In this document: one piece after another, positions 27,575-37,668 of the stretch
Numbering within the stretch: position 1 is the stretch's first letter
Layout of the letters: every line of letters starts with the position of its first letter
Assembly: GCA_022843585.1 (NCBI GenBank)
Contig: JALHNJ010000006.1
Location: 156,577-220,576 of the forward strand
Length of the DNA: 64,000 nucleotides
Reading direction: 5' to 3'
Source: Chitinophagaceae bacterium
GTDB lineage: Bacteria; Bacteroidota; Bacteroidia; Chitinophagales; Chitinophagaceae
The notes under the pieces: generated by a model
The model's database searches: none
What the model was told of the DNA's origin: nothing
Seen by the model: only the letters and a program-made list of their open reading frames with translations
Position numbers and translations under genes: made by a program

Positions 27575-28480
27575 CTCTGCTATTCTCAACTTCGAACTTC
27601 TCGATCTCGAATTTTGTTTCATCTCATTATCCGTTGGTACGATCGGCTTTTTAGTTATGATTTTCAATTCGCTTACAGATTCGGTATTGATAAAAGGATT
27701 CTCTTCCGGCTCATCAAATGAACCACGGCGGAAAAAATTCTTCACCAGTCTGTCCTCGAGGGAATGAAATGTAATGATGGCCACTCTGCCTCCGGGCTTT
27801 AACAAGGATGGGATCTGCTCCAGCATTTCTTTCAACGCACCTAATTCATCGTTCACTTCTATTCGTAATGCCTGGAAAACCTGGGCGAAGTACTTATTGG
27901 GATTTCCTTTCACTATTTCCCGGAGTGCATTTTTAAAACCATCAATGGTTTTGAGTGAGGCTGTGCTGCGAACATCAACAATTTTTTTAGCTAATGTTTT
28001 AGAGTTGGTTACTTCACCATACTGTTCAAATAGTTTGTGCAACCGTTGTTCAGTATAAGTGTTCACCACATCAAAAGCAGTTAATGTTTGGCGTTGATCC
28101 ATCCGCATATCCAACTCAGCATTGTAGCGAATAGAAAATCCTCTGTCCGCTTCATTAAACTGGTGGCTGCTTACACCGAGATCAGCCATAATGCCATCAA
28201 CCGCAGAAATATTATGCAGGCGAAGAAACCGTTGCAAGTGACGAAAGTTTTGCGGAACAAAAATGATCCGCTCATCATCCGGCAGGTTTTTTCTTGCATC
28301 GTCATCCTGGTCAAAGGCAATCAGCTTACCCCTTGCACTTAGTTTTGAAAGAATGGCTTTTGAATGTCCGCCACCACCAAAAGTGCAATCCACATAAACA
28401 CCATCGGGTTGAATGTTGAGGCCGTCAATTGTTTCTGCAAGCAATACTGGTATGTGATATTGCTCTTCCACACTTATCAA
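27551..28480 (-). CDS. rsmH: 16S rRNA (cytosine-1402-N4)-methyltransferase RsmH (MraW)
   Basis: RsmH methylates N4 of C1402 in 16S rRNA with SAM. The motif VYVDCTFGGGGHSKAIL is the SAM-binding loop typical of RsmH, and FHSLEDRLVKNFFRR near the C-terminus is also diagnostic. The start overlaps the mraZ stop by 4 nt, so the two are translationally coupled. The final residues and the stop codon come from a 7-bp tandem repeat, so the C-terminus has probably been changed by repeat insertion. Confidence 0.96.
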   Translation of the reverse strand: MISVEEQYHIPVLLAETIDGLNIQPDGVYVDCTFGGGGHSKAILSKLSARGKLIAFDQDDDARKNLPDDERIIFVPQNFRHLQRFLRLHNISAVDGIMADLGVSSHQFNEADRGFSIRYNAELDMRMDQRQTLTAFDVVNTYTEQRLHKLFEQYGEVTNSKTLAKKIVDVRSTASLKTIDGFKNALREIVKGNPNKYFAQVFQALRIEVNDELGALKEMLEQIPSLLKPGGRVAIITFHSLEDRLVKNFFRRGSFDEPEENPFINTESVSELKIITKKPIVPTDNEMKQNSRSRSSKLRIAEKVGSHES

Positions 28481-28932
28481 TTAGTGCCGCCTCCCAATAC
28501 ATCTCGTCCCAAATCACTTAATGCATCCGAAGAAATTGAATCAAAGAACTGTTTGTACTTATTACTATCCCAGATTTCTAATTTGTCTCCAGTTGCCATC
28601 AACACAATGTCTTTCGTTAGATCCGCATACATTTTCAGGCTCGGCGGCAACAAGATCCGGCCTGCGGTGTCCGGCTCTACATAAGTAGCGCCGTTCAAAA
28701 AAGCCCTTCTGAATTCCCGTTGTTTAGGATCGAATTCGTTCAGGCCATTAATTTTTGCAAAGAGCGGCTCCCAGGTCCTCATCGGGTAGAGAGCTAAACA
28801 TTTTTCAAATCCCCTGTTAATAACATAGCGGCTGGTTTCCTCTTCCGGCAATTGCTTTTTGAACCCTGCCGGGAGGAGGAACCGCCCCTTGGCGTCCAAA
28901 GTAGCCTCGAATTCTCCGAGAAAGCCTGTCAT
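28477..28932 (-). CDS. mraZ: Transcriptional regulator MraZ
   Basis: MraZ is a ring-forming DNA-binding protein with two AbrB-like halves; in other bacteria it binds its own promoter at the head of the dcw cluster. Both half motifs are seen: the first as EFEATLDAKGRFLLPAGFKK and the second as YVEPDTAGRILLPPSLK. Length 151 aa is normal. It is the first gene of the cluster, with a promoter candidate 37 bp upstream; repeated TGGGN boxes were not clear. Confidence 0.95.
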   Translation of the reverse strand: MTGFLGEFEATLDAKGRFLLPAGFKKQLPEEETSRYVINRGFEKCLALYPMRTWEPLFAKINGLNEFDPKQREFRRAFLNGATYVEPDTAGRILLPPSLKMYADLTKDIVLMATGDKLEIWDSNKYKQFFDSISSDALSDLGRDVLGGGTN

Positions 28933-28968
28933 TATCAGTTAATTGAGTCAAGTTTGAATTAATTGACA

Positions 28969-29001
28969 CAAAATAACACTTTTTCCCACTTAACTACCAA
29001 A
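28969..29001 (-). promoter_or_regulatory. Promoter of the dcw cluster (mraZ)
   Basis: On the minus strand a -33 element TTTG (28998-29001) and a -7 element TTATTTTG (28969-28976, one mismatch to TAnnTTTG) are 21 nt apart, placing transcription start about 30 nt before the mraZ ATG. Confidence 0.6.
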
Positions 29002-29017
29002 TTTTTCCTATTTTCTT

Positions 29018-29138
29018 TTATCCCCACCCGTTTTTGCTCCGAAAAGCAAAACTGTAAAGGGTTTGAGAGAATGTTAGGCGTTTTGGAACTTTTTTATGCT
29101 GTATAGGTTGTGGATTGCGGTGGATAAGCTGTGAATAG
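29018..29138. promoter_or_regulatory. Cluster of DnaA-box-like 9-mers between mraZ and queA
   Basis: Four sequences resemble TTATNCACA: 29018-29026 (+, one mismatch), 29109-29117 (-, two mismatches), 29119-29127 (-, one mismatch) and 29130-29138 (-, one mismatch). The last three share one orientation at 10-11 bp spacing. The rest of the 362-bp spacer holds the dcw promoter, a heptamer repeat and AT-rich DNA before queA. Confidence 0.35.
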
Positions 29139-29141
29139 AGC

Positions 29142-29176
29142 AAGTACGAGGTTGGAAATTTGAAGTACGATGAGAG
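29142..29176. repeat. 7-bp tandem repeat (AAGTACG class) before queA
   Basis: Five heptamers in register: AAGTACG, AGGTTGG, AAATTTG, AAGTACG and ATGAGAG. The AGT core keeps its place in the first and fourth units. It lies in the mraZ-queA spacer. Confidence 0.55.
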
Positions 29177-29294
29177 GCAGTAATTACAAAAATTCTCATT
29201 TTTTACCAATGAAAAGTGAAAAATATTCAGGAACACAGTTATAAATAAACGATAGTATTTTCGCCCCTTATCAAATACAACAGTTGGTTGTATC

Positions 29295-30560
29295 ATGACA
29301 GACCCAAGAAATATATCCATCAACGACTACACCTACTCTCTTCCTGAAGAAAGAATAGCGAAATACCCATTAGCAGAAAGAGATGCTTCCAAATTGCTTA
29401 TTTATAAAAAAGGGGCAATCGAAGCAGATATTTACAAAAACATTGCTGAAAATGTTCCTAATAACTCATTGCTTGTTTTCAATAATACCAAAGTCGTAGA
29501 AGCAAGATTGCTCTTTCATAAATTAACAGGCGGGGTTATTGAAATATTTTGCCTGGAGCCACATGAACAATACCCTGACATTACAACTGCCATGCTGCAA
29601 AAAGAAAAAGTGTTGTGGCAATGTTTGGTTGGTGGTGCATCTAAATGGAAGGCTGGACAAATATTAGAAAAGAAAATCCAATATGGTGAACAAGAAATCA
29701 TTTTGTTAGCAAAATATGTTCAGAAACGAAACGATTCATTCATTATAGAGTTATCATGGACCCCTGCTTCACTCAGTTTTGCAGAAGTATTACATTATGT
29801 TGGTGCTATTCCATTACCTCCATACATTAAAAGGGCTGTTGAAGAATCGGACCATGAACGATACCAAACAGTATATGCCCATTTTGATGGCTCGGTAGCT
29901 GCACCAACAGCTGGCTTACATTTTACCGACAACATTTTTAATCAACTCAAAGAAAAAAATATTCAGACTGATTTTGTGACCCTCCATGTTGGCGCCGGAA
30001 CCTTTAAACCAGTGAAAAGTGACACCATGCAAGAACATGAAATGCATGCCGAATGGATTGACGTACCAAAAAAAATTATTGAAACCATTTTAAAGAATCT
30101 TGATAATAACATTATTGCTGTTGGCACTACTTCGCTGCGTACGTTAGAGAGTTTGTATTGGTTGGGAGCAAAACAGTTCGGAATTCGGAGTTCGGAATTC
30201 GGAGTTGAACCCGATAGATCGCTAAGTCTTTTGCAGTGGGAAGCTTATGTTTTGAATGAAAAAAATATCGGCGTAAAAGATTCATTAGAATCCTTGTTGA
30301 ATTGGATGGAGAAAAATAAGCTGGAACATTTAGTTGCTAAAACCCAAATACTAATTGCACCGGGTTATAATTTTAAGATTGTAAATGGTTTGATTACTAA
30401 TTTCCATCAACCGCAATCAACCTTGCTACTATTAGTTGCTGCACTAATTGGTGACGATTGGAGAAAAGTGTACGCCTATGCTATGCAAAACGATTTTCGT
30501 TTTCTTAGTTATGGAGATGGAAGTCTGCTGTGGAGAAAACAACATCTCAAACTTCAGTAA
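29295..30560 (+). CDS. queA: S-adenosylmethionine:tRNA ribosyltransferase-isomerase QueA
   Basis: QueA transfers the ribosyl part of SAM to preQ1 in tRNA, forming epoxyqueuosine. Family motifs are clear: LPEERIAKYPLAERDASKLL at the start, VFNNTKVVEARL, AAPTAGLHFT and the C-terminal ITNFHQPQSTLLLLVAAL. The protein is 421 aa, longer than the usual 345-355 aa. Part of the excess is an in-frame insertion around residues 293-305 (FGIRSSEFGVEPDRS) encoded by a 7-bp tandem repeat. It is transcribed divergently from the dcw cluster. Confidence 0.95.
   Translation: MTDPRNISINDYTYSLPEERIAKYPLAERDASKLLIYKKGAIEADIYKNIAENVPNNSLLVFNNTKVVEARLLFHKLTGGVIEIFCLEPHEQYPDITTAMLQKEKVLWQCLVGGASKWKAGQILEKKIQYGEQEIILLAKYVQKRNDSFIIELSWTPASLSFAEVLHYVGAIPLPPYIKRAVEESDHERYQTVYAHFDGSVAAPTAGLHFTDNIFNQLKEKNIQTDFVTLHVGAGTFKPVKSDTMQEHEMHAEWIDVPKKIIETILKNLDNNIIAVGTTSLRTLESLYWLGAKQFGIRSSEFGVEPDRSLSLLQWEAYVLNEKNIGVKDSLESLLNWMEKNKLEHLVAKTQILIAPGYNFKIVNGLITNFHQPQSTLLLLVAALIGDDWRKVYAYAMQNDFRFLSYGDGSLLWRKQHLKLQ
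30177..30204. repeat. 7-bp tandem repeat inside queA (TTCGGAR x4)
   Basis: Four units TTCGGAA, TTCGGAG, TTCGGAA, TTCGGAG follow each other without interruption and are translated in frame as part of an extra loop of QueA. Confidence 0.85.
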
Positions 30561-30564
30561 ATTA

Positions 30565-31908
30565 TTAATTTCTCTTCAACGGCAAGTCAACTGTAAAAAT
30601 ACTTCCCTTACCCAATGTACTTTCTGCTTTAATATCACCATCATGAGCTTCAACCATTGTTTTTACATAGCTTAACCCAAGACCAAAGCCTTTTACATTA
30701 TGTACATTACCCGTATGGGCCCGATAGAATTTTTCAAATATTCGTTTTACTGTATCTTTATTCATTCCGATACCATTGTCCTCAATTCGTATCGTAAAAT
30801 GTTTTGCATTTGATTGCGTTGAAAGCTTGATAAGCGGGGGAATATTTTCTTTGGCATACTTCACTGCATTATCTACCAGGTTATTGACAAGGTTTGAAAA
30901 ATGAACCTCATCTGCATTAATCAGATCGTTTGGCGCATTTAACTCCAACTCAACCTTTCCTTTTTTATCTTCTAATTGCAATGCAAAATTATCAACCACA
31001 TCCTGTATAATTTCATGCACATGCAATGGCTTCAAGTTTAAATCCACCTCCTGCTTTTCTAATTGCGATGCCCGCAAGATAGTTTCTACCTGGCGGTTCA
31101 TTCTTTGGTTCTCCTCTTTTATAATATCACTGAAATAACCCATTTTCTGCCGGTCCTGTATCACTTTTTCATTTCGCATAGCATCCACTGCCAGCGAAAT
31201 AGTAGCAATAGGTGTTTTAAATTCATGCGTCATGTTATTGATGAAGTCATTTTTTATTTCTCCCATCTTCTTTTGCCGAAGCATGGTACGAACAGTAAGA
31301 TAAAACGCTGCAAGAATGATTAGTGTAAATAAAACAGATAGAATAATTCTGCCCTGAAGTGATTGGTACACTAAATTCTTTATTACTGGCACTACCACTA
31401 CTAATATTTCGTTTACTGATAAATTTTCCCCAGGCGATCCGCTGGGAGGGTCTAGCCTTACAACCAGAGACATGTAGTTTGCTGTATCCTGGTAAAAATT
31501 AGCAAAGCCGTTGGATTGCTTTTCGAAATAGTTTTCTCCATATCGGCCAATAGTAGCTACCCCAAATTCAAACGGTACATCTTTCAAATCATTATTTAAA
31601 AAAGCCCTTTGAACTTTTACCCGGATTTGTTCCTGGTCATACTTGCGGCCAACTGTTACGGGTTTAAAAATATCCAGGCTAAATCCTTCAGGGGCTAAAT
31701 TTAATTTATTGGCTCCGGTACTGGGGGCATAGATACCAATTTGCTGTACTAAATCTTCGCCGGCACTTTCAGCAGCTTTCATTATCCGTTGCTTAATCTG
31801 TTCTTCCCGCAACGAAATCATGCTCTTAATCCATGAAACCTGGATAACAATAATACTGATAAGAGAAAGACTTATCAGCACAGTAATAATGGTAAAAGTT
31901 CTCTTCAC
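30565..31908 (-). CDS. Membrane sensor histidine kinase (orphan)
   Basis: The 447-aa protein has two membrane segments (about residues 5-25 and 187-207) around a sensor domain of about 160 residues, then HisKA with the phospho-acceptor His228 (NNMTHEFKTP) and a HATPase domain with N box (NLVNNLVDNAVKYA), G1 (IEDNGIGM) and G2 (GFGLGLSYVKTMV). No response regulator gene is next to it. A perfect -7 element (TATTTTTG on the minus strand) is 77 nt upstream. The signal and target are unknown. Confidence 0.93.
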   Translation of the reverse strand: MKRTFTIITVLISLSLISIIVIQVSWIKSMISLREEQIKQRIMKAAESAGEDLVQQIGIYAPSTGANKLNLAPEGFSLDIFKPVTVGRKYDQEQIRVKVQRAFLNNDLKDVPFEFGVATIGRYGENYFEKQSNGFANFYQDTANYMSLVVRLDPPSGSPGENLSVNEILVVVVPVIKNLVYQSLQGRIILSVLFTLIILAAFYLTVRTMLRQKKMGEIKNDFINNMTHEFKTPIATISLAVDAMRNEKVIQDRQKMGYFSDIIKEENQRMNRQVETILRASQLEKQEVDLNLKPLHVHEIIQDVVDNFALQLEDKKGKVELELNAPNDLINADEVHFSNLVNNLVDNAVKYAKENIPPLIKLSTQSNAKHFTIRIEDNGIGMNKDTVKRIFEKFYRAHTGNVHNVKGFGLGLSYVKTMVEAHDGDIKAESTLGKGSIFTVDLPLKRN

Positions 31909-31984
31909 TAACTATAAATAATTGTTCCGTAAGATAAAAGGTTTTCGAAACATCCCCAATCGGGATAAAAATAAAATTCCTTTG

Positions 31985-31992
31985 CAAAAATA
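31985..31992 (-). promoter_or_regulatory. Candidate -7 element for the sensor kinase
   Basis: TATTTTTG on the minus strand matches TAnnTTTG fully, 77 nt before the start codon; no convincing -33 element was found. The remainder of the 276-bp spacer to 32184 shows nothing else. Confidence 0.35.
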
Positions 31993-32184
31993 CAGTTCCC
32001 AGCCGGGCTCCTATCCCCTCAAGCGGGTATTAACGACTATTTTAACTGGCTTTTAGAATAAAACTAACATAACAGCCTACATTAGTCATTCCTTCTCCCT
32101 TTTTTTTGCAACCGAACGCCTTTCTTTTTGAAACTGCTATTCAACACAGTTTTTCCATAATAAATTTTCAGCTTAAATTGAAGT

Positions 32185-32736
32185 ATGATTGAACCAGCAT
32201 CCGGCATATTATTAATTGCTGACCCATTTTTGAAAGACCCTAACTTTCTTCGCACCGTTGTTTTTTTATGTGAGCATAATGCAGAAGGAAGCTTTGGTTA
32301 TGTATTAAATCGTCAATATCAAAATACACTGGACCAGTTTTTGCCCGGCATGGAGGAGCATAAACTGCCAGTATATTATGGAGGCCCTGTACAACAAGAT
32401 TCTATTCATTTCCTGCATCAATACTCCAACGAAATACCCGGCGGCCAGGAAGTAATGAAAGGAACATACTGGGGTGGAGATTTTGACGCATTGGTTGATG
32501 TTATTAAAAGCCCTTCCTTTAATATTGATAAGGTTCGTTTGTTTATCGGCTACTCCGGATGGGAGGCTGGACAATTAGAAGAAGAGATCACTGAAAAAAC
32601 ATGGCTGACGGTAAAAGCCAACAACAAAATAATCTTTCAGAAAAATTATGAAACGATCTGGAAAGATTCGCTCAAATTAATGGGTGGTGATTATGAAATG
32701 ATGGCAAATTTTCCCACTGATCCGCAGTTAAATTAA
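32185..32736 (+). CDS. YqgE/AlgH family protein (DUF179)
   Basis: The chain begins with the family pattern (ASGILLIADPFLKDPNFLRTVV, split here only by wording) and continues with GSFGYVLNR and the conserved YYGGPVQQD and GYSGWEAGQLEEE motifs. Length 183 aa is typical. The family has a solved fold but no settled biochemical role; links to alginate regulation come from Pseudomonas only. The DUF4197 gene follows after 10 nt, so they are probably in one operon. Confidence 0.92.
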   Translation: MIEPASGILLIADPFLKDPNFLRTVVFLCEHNAEGSFGYVLNRQYQNTLDQFLPGMEEHKLPVYYGGPVQQDSIHFLHQYSNEIPGGQEVMKGTYWGGDFDALVDVIKSPSFNIDKVRLFIGYSGWEAGQLEEEITEKTWLTVKANNKIIFQKNYETIWKDSLKLMGGDYEMMANFPTDPQLN

Positions 32737-32746
32737 AACTTCTTCT

Positions 32747-33472
32747 ATGAAACGTACAATACTTATTTTCCTTTTTTCATTTTCTATCTTCGGATCGTAT
32801 CAATGTAGTACATTAAAAAACCTGGGCCTCATTCCTTCCGAACTGGAAATGGCCATGGGTTTAAAAGATGCTTTATCGCAAGGTCTTTTTAAAGGCTTTA
32901 ATGCATTTGCAGACCCCAATGGCAATCCATTAGTTCGTTTTGCATTTCCTGGTGATGCGGAGAAAATTGAAAAAACTCTCCGGGATATTGGTTTTGACAA
33001 AGTGATCAACCAGGTTACAGGGAAATTTACCAACGCCATGTCCTCCGCAGTAGCCGTTTCAAAACCTTTATTTTTTGATGCAATAAAAAATATGAGTATT
33101 AAAGATGCTGCTAAGATTTTAGTAACGGATAACACTCATGCAGCAACCGATTATTTTAAACAAGAAATGAAACCGGGATTGATGACGGCTTTTCGCCCCA
33201 TTGTTGACAGTACTATTAAAACTGAGGGGGCAGACAGAGAATGGAGTTCCATCACAAATGTTTATAACAAAATTCCTTTCATCAATAAGCCCCTTGAAAA
33301 CAATCTTACTGACTTCATCTCTGCCAGGGTAATTGATTTGATGTTTGTGATGGTAGCCAATGAGGAAGAGCAAATTCGCACCAAATATGAATTGCGAAAA
33401 ACAGATATGATGAAGAAGGTTTTTTCGTATGCAGAGCAGGAACTAAAGCGAAGAACATCTTCCCCTAAATAA
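32747..33472 (+). CDS. DUF4197 family exported protein
   Basis: An N-terminal hydrophobic segment (ILIFLFSFSIFGSYQC) suggests export; the Cys could be a lipid anchor but the preceding residues do not make a standard lipobox. The body matches DUF4197: alternating helices with GLKDALSQGL, FPGDAEKIEKTLRDIG and MSIKDAAKILVTDNTHAATDYF. Length 241 aa is normal. Function of the family is unknown. A terminator follows the stop directly. Confidence 0.88.
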   Translation: MKRTILIFLFSFSIFGSYQCSTLKNLGLIPSELEMAMGLKDALSQGLFKGFNAFADPNGNPLVRFAFPGDAEKIEKTLRDIGFDKVINQVTGKFTNAMSSAVAVSKPLFFDAIKNMSIKDAAKILVTDNTHAATDYFKQEMKPGLMTAFRPIVDSTIKTEGADREWSSITNVYNKIPFINKPLENNLTDFISARVIDLMFVMVANEEEQIRTKYELRKTDMMKKVFSYAEQELKRRTSSPK

Positions 33473-33473
33473 A

Positions 33474-33499
33474 AACCCTTCCGAAAAATCGAAAGGGTT
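33474..33499 (+). terminator. Rho-independent terminator after the DUF4197 gene
   Basis: An 11-bp stem with one mismatch (aacccttccga / tcgaaagggtt) and loop AAAA is followed by a modest T-rich stretch. It sits between this gene and the convergent atpC. Confidence 0.7.
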
Positions 33500-33554
33500 A
33501 TAATTTGTTTTCACAATCCCGGATAAGGCTGGGTTTTCCAGGTTTCCTTATCTC

Positions 33555-33812
33555 TTATTCAACAGGCACTGCACCTTCTACTAATACTGTTACTTTATTA
33601 TTAAGTACTTCTACAAAACCACTTTGGATATCGAAGTTCACCACACTATTATGCTTATCCTTCAACACTTTTACACGACCTGCTTTTAAAGCACTTATCA
33701 GCGGAGCATGTTTTTCCAACACTTCAAACGAACCACTAATGCCCGGCATTTGCACACCGTACACATCGCCACTATATAATTTTTTTTCCGGAGTAAGAAT
33801 TTCGAGATTCAT
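33555..33812 (-). CDS. atpC: ATP synthase F1 epsilon subunit, short form
   Basis: The 85-aa chain is the N-terminal beta-sandwich of the epsilon subunit (MNLEILTPEKKLYSGDV, then MPGISGSFEVLEKHAPLISAL). The C-terminal two-helix domain, which inhibits ATP hydrolysis in E. coli and Bacillus (full length about 130-140 aa), is absent. The frame is intact, so this is a short family form and not a frameshift. It follows atpD by 105 bp and both form a two-gene unit apart from the other ATP synthase genes. Confidence 0.93.
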   Translation of the reverse strand: MNLEILTPEKKLYSGDVYGVQMPGISGSFEVLEKHAPLISALKAGRVKVLKDKHNSVVNFDIQSGFVEVLNNKVTVLVEGAVPVE

Positions 33813-33889
33813 CTTAAATGTTTATTTTTTTTTGTCTTTGGCTTATGGTTCGTTTACAATTCAAACCGGCTTTCCGTTCTTTATGACTC

Positions 33890-33917
33890 AACTATAAACC
33901 AAAAACTATAAACTTTG
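33890..33917. repeat. 7-bp tandem repeat (AACTATA class) next to the atpD stop
   Basis: Four heptamers, AACTATA, AACCAAA, AACTATA, AACTTTG, end exactly at the base before the atpD stop codon in the atpC-atpD gap. Confidence 0.75.
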
Positions 33918-35423
<1,506 letters not shown>

Positions 35424-35463
35424 TTATTAAAAAATCCCGGAAACTACCGGTATTTTCAGGCCG

Positions 35464-35494
35464 CAAAGGTAAGGGTGCGGGGTTAATCCGCCAA
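35464..35494 (-). promoter_or_regulatory. Promoter of atpD-atpC
   Basis: On the minus strand TTG (35492-35494), 20 nt, and TACCTTTG (35464-35471) match the Bacteroidota consensus fully. The expected start is about 45 nt before the atpD ATG. Confidence 0.75.
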
Positions 35495-35549
35495 TTAGAA
35501 ACGAAAGGTTTTTTCTAGTGGGGAAAAGGGGTTAAAAAGTTATACCTGT

Positions 35550-36407
35550 CTAAAGAGATGGATGGTTTCCATTTTTTTGAATTATAAGGCCAAAGGAGGT
35601 TGCAACATAGTTCCCTATTTGCAATTTTAAGTGCACATCCTGTAAATGAGGTTCTATATCCACCTGAAAATCTTCCGGTAATCCACCAAAAGAAAAGTCG
35701 AGTTCCTCCACAAAATGCCCTTCATTTTCCAGATCTGCTACAATTTTATTGATATCTCTTTGACGATAAATTACTGTGTCATTATTATCCTGCGTATCAT
35801 GGTTTGAAGAAATATTATATTCAGTAGTATGTACCGCCCAACCCCTGTTTTTTAAAGTTTTAAGCTGGTTTTTCAGAAACGAAAACCCCTTTTCTATTGT
35901 TCCAAGGTGCTCGAAGGAACAACTGCTCCAATTAAAATCAAAATTCCTTAAATCAGCAGGTATGTTATTCATATCTACCGGCTGGTACTCTACCCTATTG
36001 TTAAAGGTTTGACGGTCGCAAATGGCAGATTTATATAATGAATCCAAACCAAAGCAAAGCTGGTTATCATTATTCCATCCTTTAACAATCCCTTCATCCG
36101 GAAAAATATCAGTAGCCAAAATATTACATCCATATTTTGCAAATACAGATGGCAAAGGCTCAGAGCCCACTGCAAAAACAAGCCCCCTTTTCCCTTCTTT
36201 TAAACAGCCCCTCTCCCATAATGCCTGCATGATGTATACAAATTCCCACTGCTTTCGATGAAAACGTGGCTGCTCTCCTATTTCAGAACACCATTTTTTA
36301 TACCAATCCCTGTAAAAGTCTTTAGCCTTGCAAAGCTCTGAGTTTCGCTTATCTAAATCGTTTGGGAGAGGAATATTCCAGCTACGTTGTTCATTCATTA
36401 CCGTCAT
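35550..36407 (-). CDS. SAM-dependent methyltransferase-like protein
   Basis: The 285-aa protein has a class I methyltransferase look: a motif I-like strand and loop (GLVFAVGSEPLPSVFAKYG) followed by an acidic strand end (ILATDIF) and a later strand with NFDFNWSSCSFEHLG. The glycine loop is GSEPLP instead of the usual GxGxG, so SAM binding is inferred. It sits 7 nt downstream of a glycosyltransferase gene on the same strand, which suggests methylation of a glycan or another step of the same pathway. Confidence 0.72.
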   Translation of the reverse strand: MTVMNEQRSWNIPLPNDLDKRNSELCKAKDFYRDWYKKWCSEIGEQPRFHRKQWEFVYIMQALWERGCLKEGKRGLVFAVGSEPLPSVFAKYGCNILATDIFPDEGIVKGWNNDNQLCFGLDSLYKSAICDRQTFNNRVEYQPVDMNNIPADLRNFDFNWSSCSFEHLGTIEKGFSFLKNQLKTLKNRGWAVHTTEYNISSNHDTQDNNDTVIYRQRDINKIVADLENEGHFVEELDFSFGGLPEDFQVDIEPHLQDVHLKLQIGNYVATSFGLIIQKNGNHPSL

Positions 36408-36414
36408 AATTAAA

Positions 36415-37482
36415 TTATTTATCTGCCAGCCTTTTATATACCTTACAATACTCAGCTGCTTTTTCCTCCCAACTAAATTCCAGTCCTCTTTTGATAATTT
36501 TTTCTGACAACCCGTTACGTTGGTACTCTGCTATTCCGGCTTGAAAAACCCACTGCATATGATCAGGATCAAAAGAGTTAAAGTAAAAAGCCACATCAGC
36601 ACCGATTTCCGGAAGTGAAGTGGAATTGGATAAAAAGATAGGCTTGCCAAATGCCATAGCTTCTACAACCGGAGCACCAAAACCTTCTGCTAAGGAAGGC
36701 AAACTAAATGCCATACAGTTTTTAAAATACCAGGCCTTATCGGCTTCCGAAACAGGGCCAACAATTTTTAATCTATCCCGAACCCCCATATCTTCTGCAT
36801 TTTTTTTCATTTTCAAAATATAATCTGGCTCATCCAGTTTGCCGGCTACTACCAATTCAATATTATTGTTCGCAAGCAGTGGTACCAGTGAATGAAAATT
36901 CTTCTTCCTGTTTACATATCCCATTGCAAATAGAAAAGGTCTGCTTGGTTTATAACCATCGGGGTTTTGAGGGGGTACATTTACATGGTGTGTGCCATTA
37001 TGAATTACAACTACATCCTTTCCAGTAATATCAAGATTTTCAACTACGTCTTTTTTACAATGTTGGGAAATACAAACAAGTGCATCTGCTTTGTCAATCA
37101 GCTTTTGGGTGTGTTCCAGACTTAATCTTATTTCCCGGGCTGTTTTATCCTCATGCAAACAGTTCAGGTCATGTATTGTGAGTAGTATTTTTAATTTACT
37201 ATTAGCAGATGGCAATATTCTGCCAGATTGAAAAGGAGCATGCCAGATGTCACAATTCCACAAAAATGGTTTAAGAAAACTGTGATGCCATTTTCGTTCT
37301 ACAATGCAATTATTACTGTCTTCAAATGTATCATCTTCGGCAGAAGGTACATAGAATGAAATTTTTCTTCCCTTTTCTTTTTCAAGCTGCCTGTTTACAT
37401 AATTGCCAAGATTTAAGCAATAGTGGTATAGGCCTGAATCCCGATACCGCATTAAATCACAATCAAGAATAACCCTAGGCAT
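36415..37482 (-). CDS. Glycosyltransferase family 4-like protein (copy A)
   Basis: This is a GT-B glycosyltransferase that uses a nucleotide sugar to extend a glycan. The C-terminal donor domain shows FAMGYVNRKKNFHSL, then PSLAEGFGAPVVEAM near residue 265, the EX7E motif. The N-terminus ILDCDLMRYRDSGLYHYCLN is shared with the divergent gene at 37669. No membrane segment is seen. The methyltransferase gene follows after 7 nt. Confidence 0.92.
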   Translation of the reverse strand: MPRVILDCDLMRYRDSGLYHYCLNLGNYVNRQLEKEKGRKISFYVPSAEDDTFEDSNNCIVERKWHHSFLKPFLWNCDIWHAPFQSGRILPSANSKLKILLTIHDLNCLHEDKTAREIRLSLEHTQKLIDKADALVCISQHCKKDVVENLDITGKDVVVIHNGTHHVNVPPQNPDGYKPSRPFLFAMGYVNRKKNFHSLVPLLANNNIELVVAGKLDEPDYILKMKKNAEDMGVRDRLKIVGPVSEADKAWYFKNCMAFSLPSLAEGFGAPVVEAMAFGKPIFLSNSTSLPEIGADVAFYFNSFDPDHMQWVFQAGIAEYQRNGLSEKIIKRGLEFSWEEKAAEYCKVYKRLADK

Positions 37483-37668
37483 GCTTGAAAATATATTTTT
37501 GAAGTTTGAAAAAATTGACTTTATCCTATTAAAAATCCAATGCTAAATAGCTAATAAACCTGACTTACCAATAAATACTAAACATGATATAAATCATACG
37601 CAACTGTGAAATAAATACCATATTTAACCAAATAGCGGCCTTATTATTGCTACAGTTTTGCAAAATCC

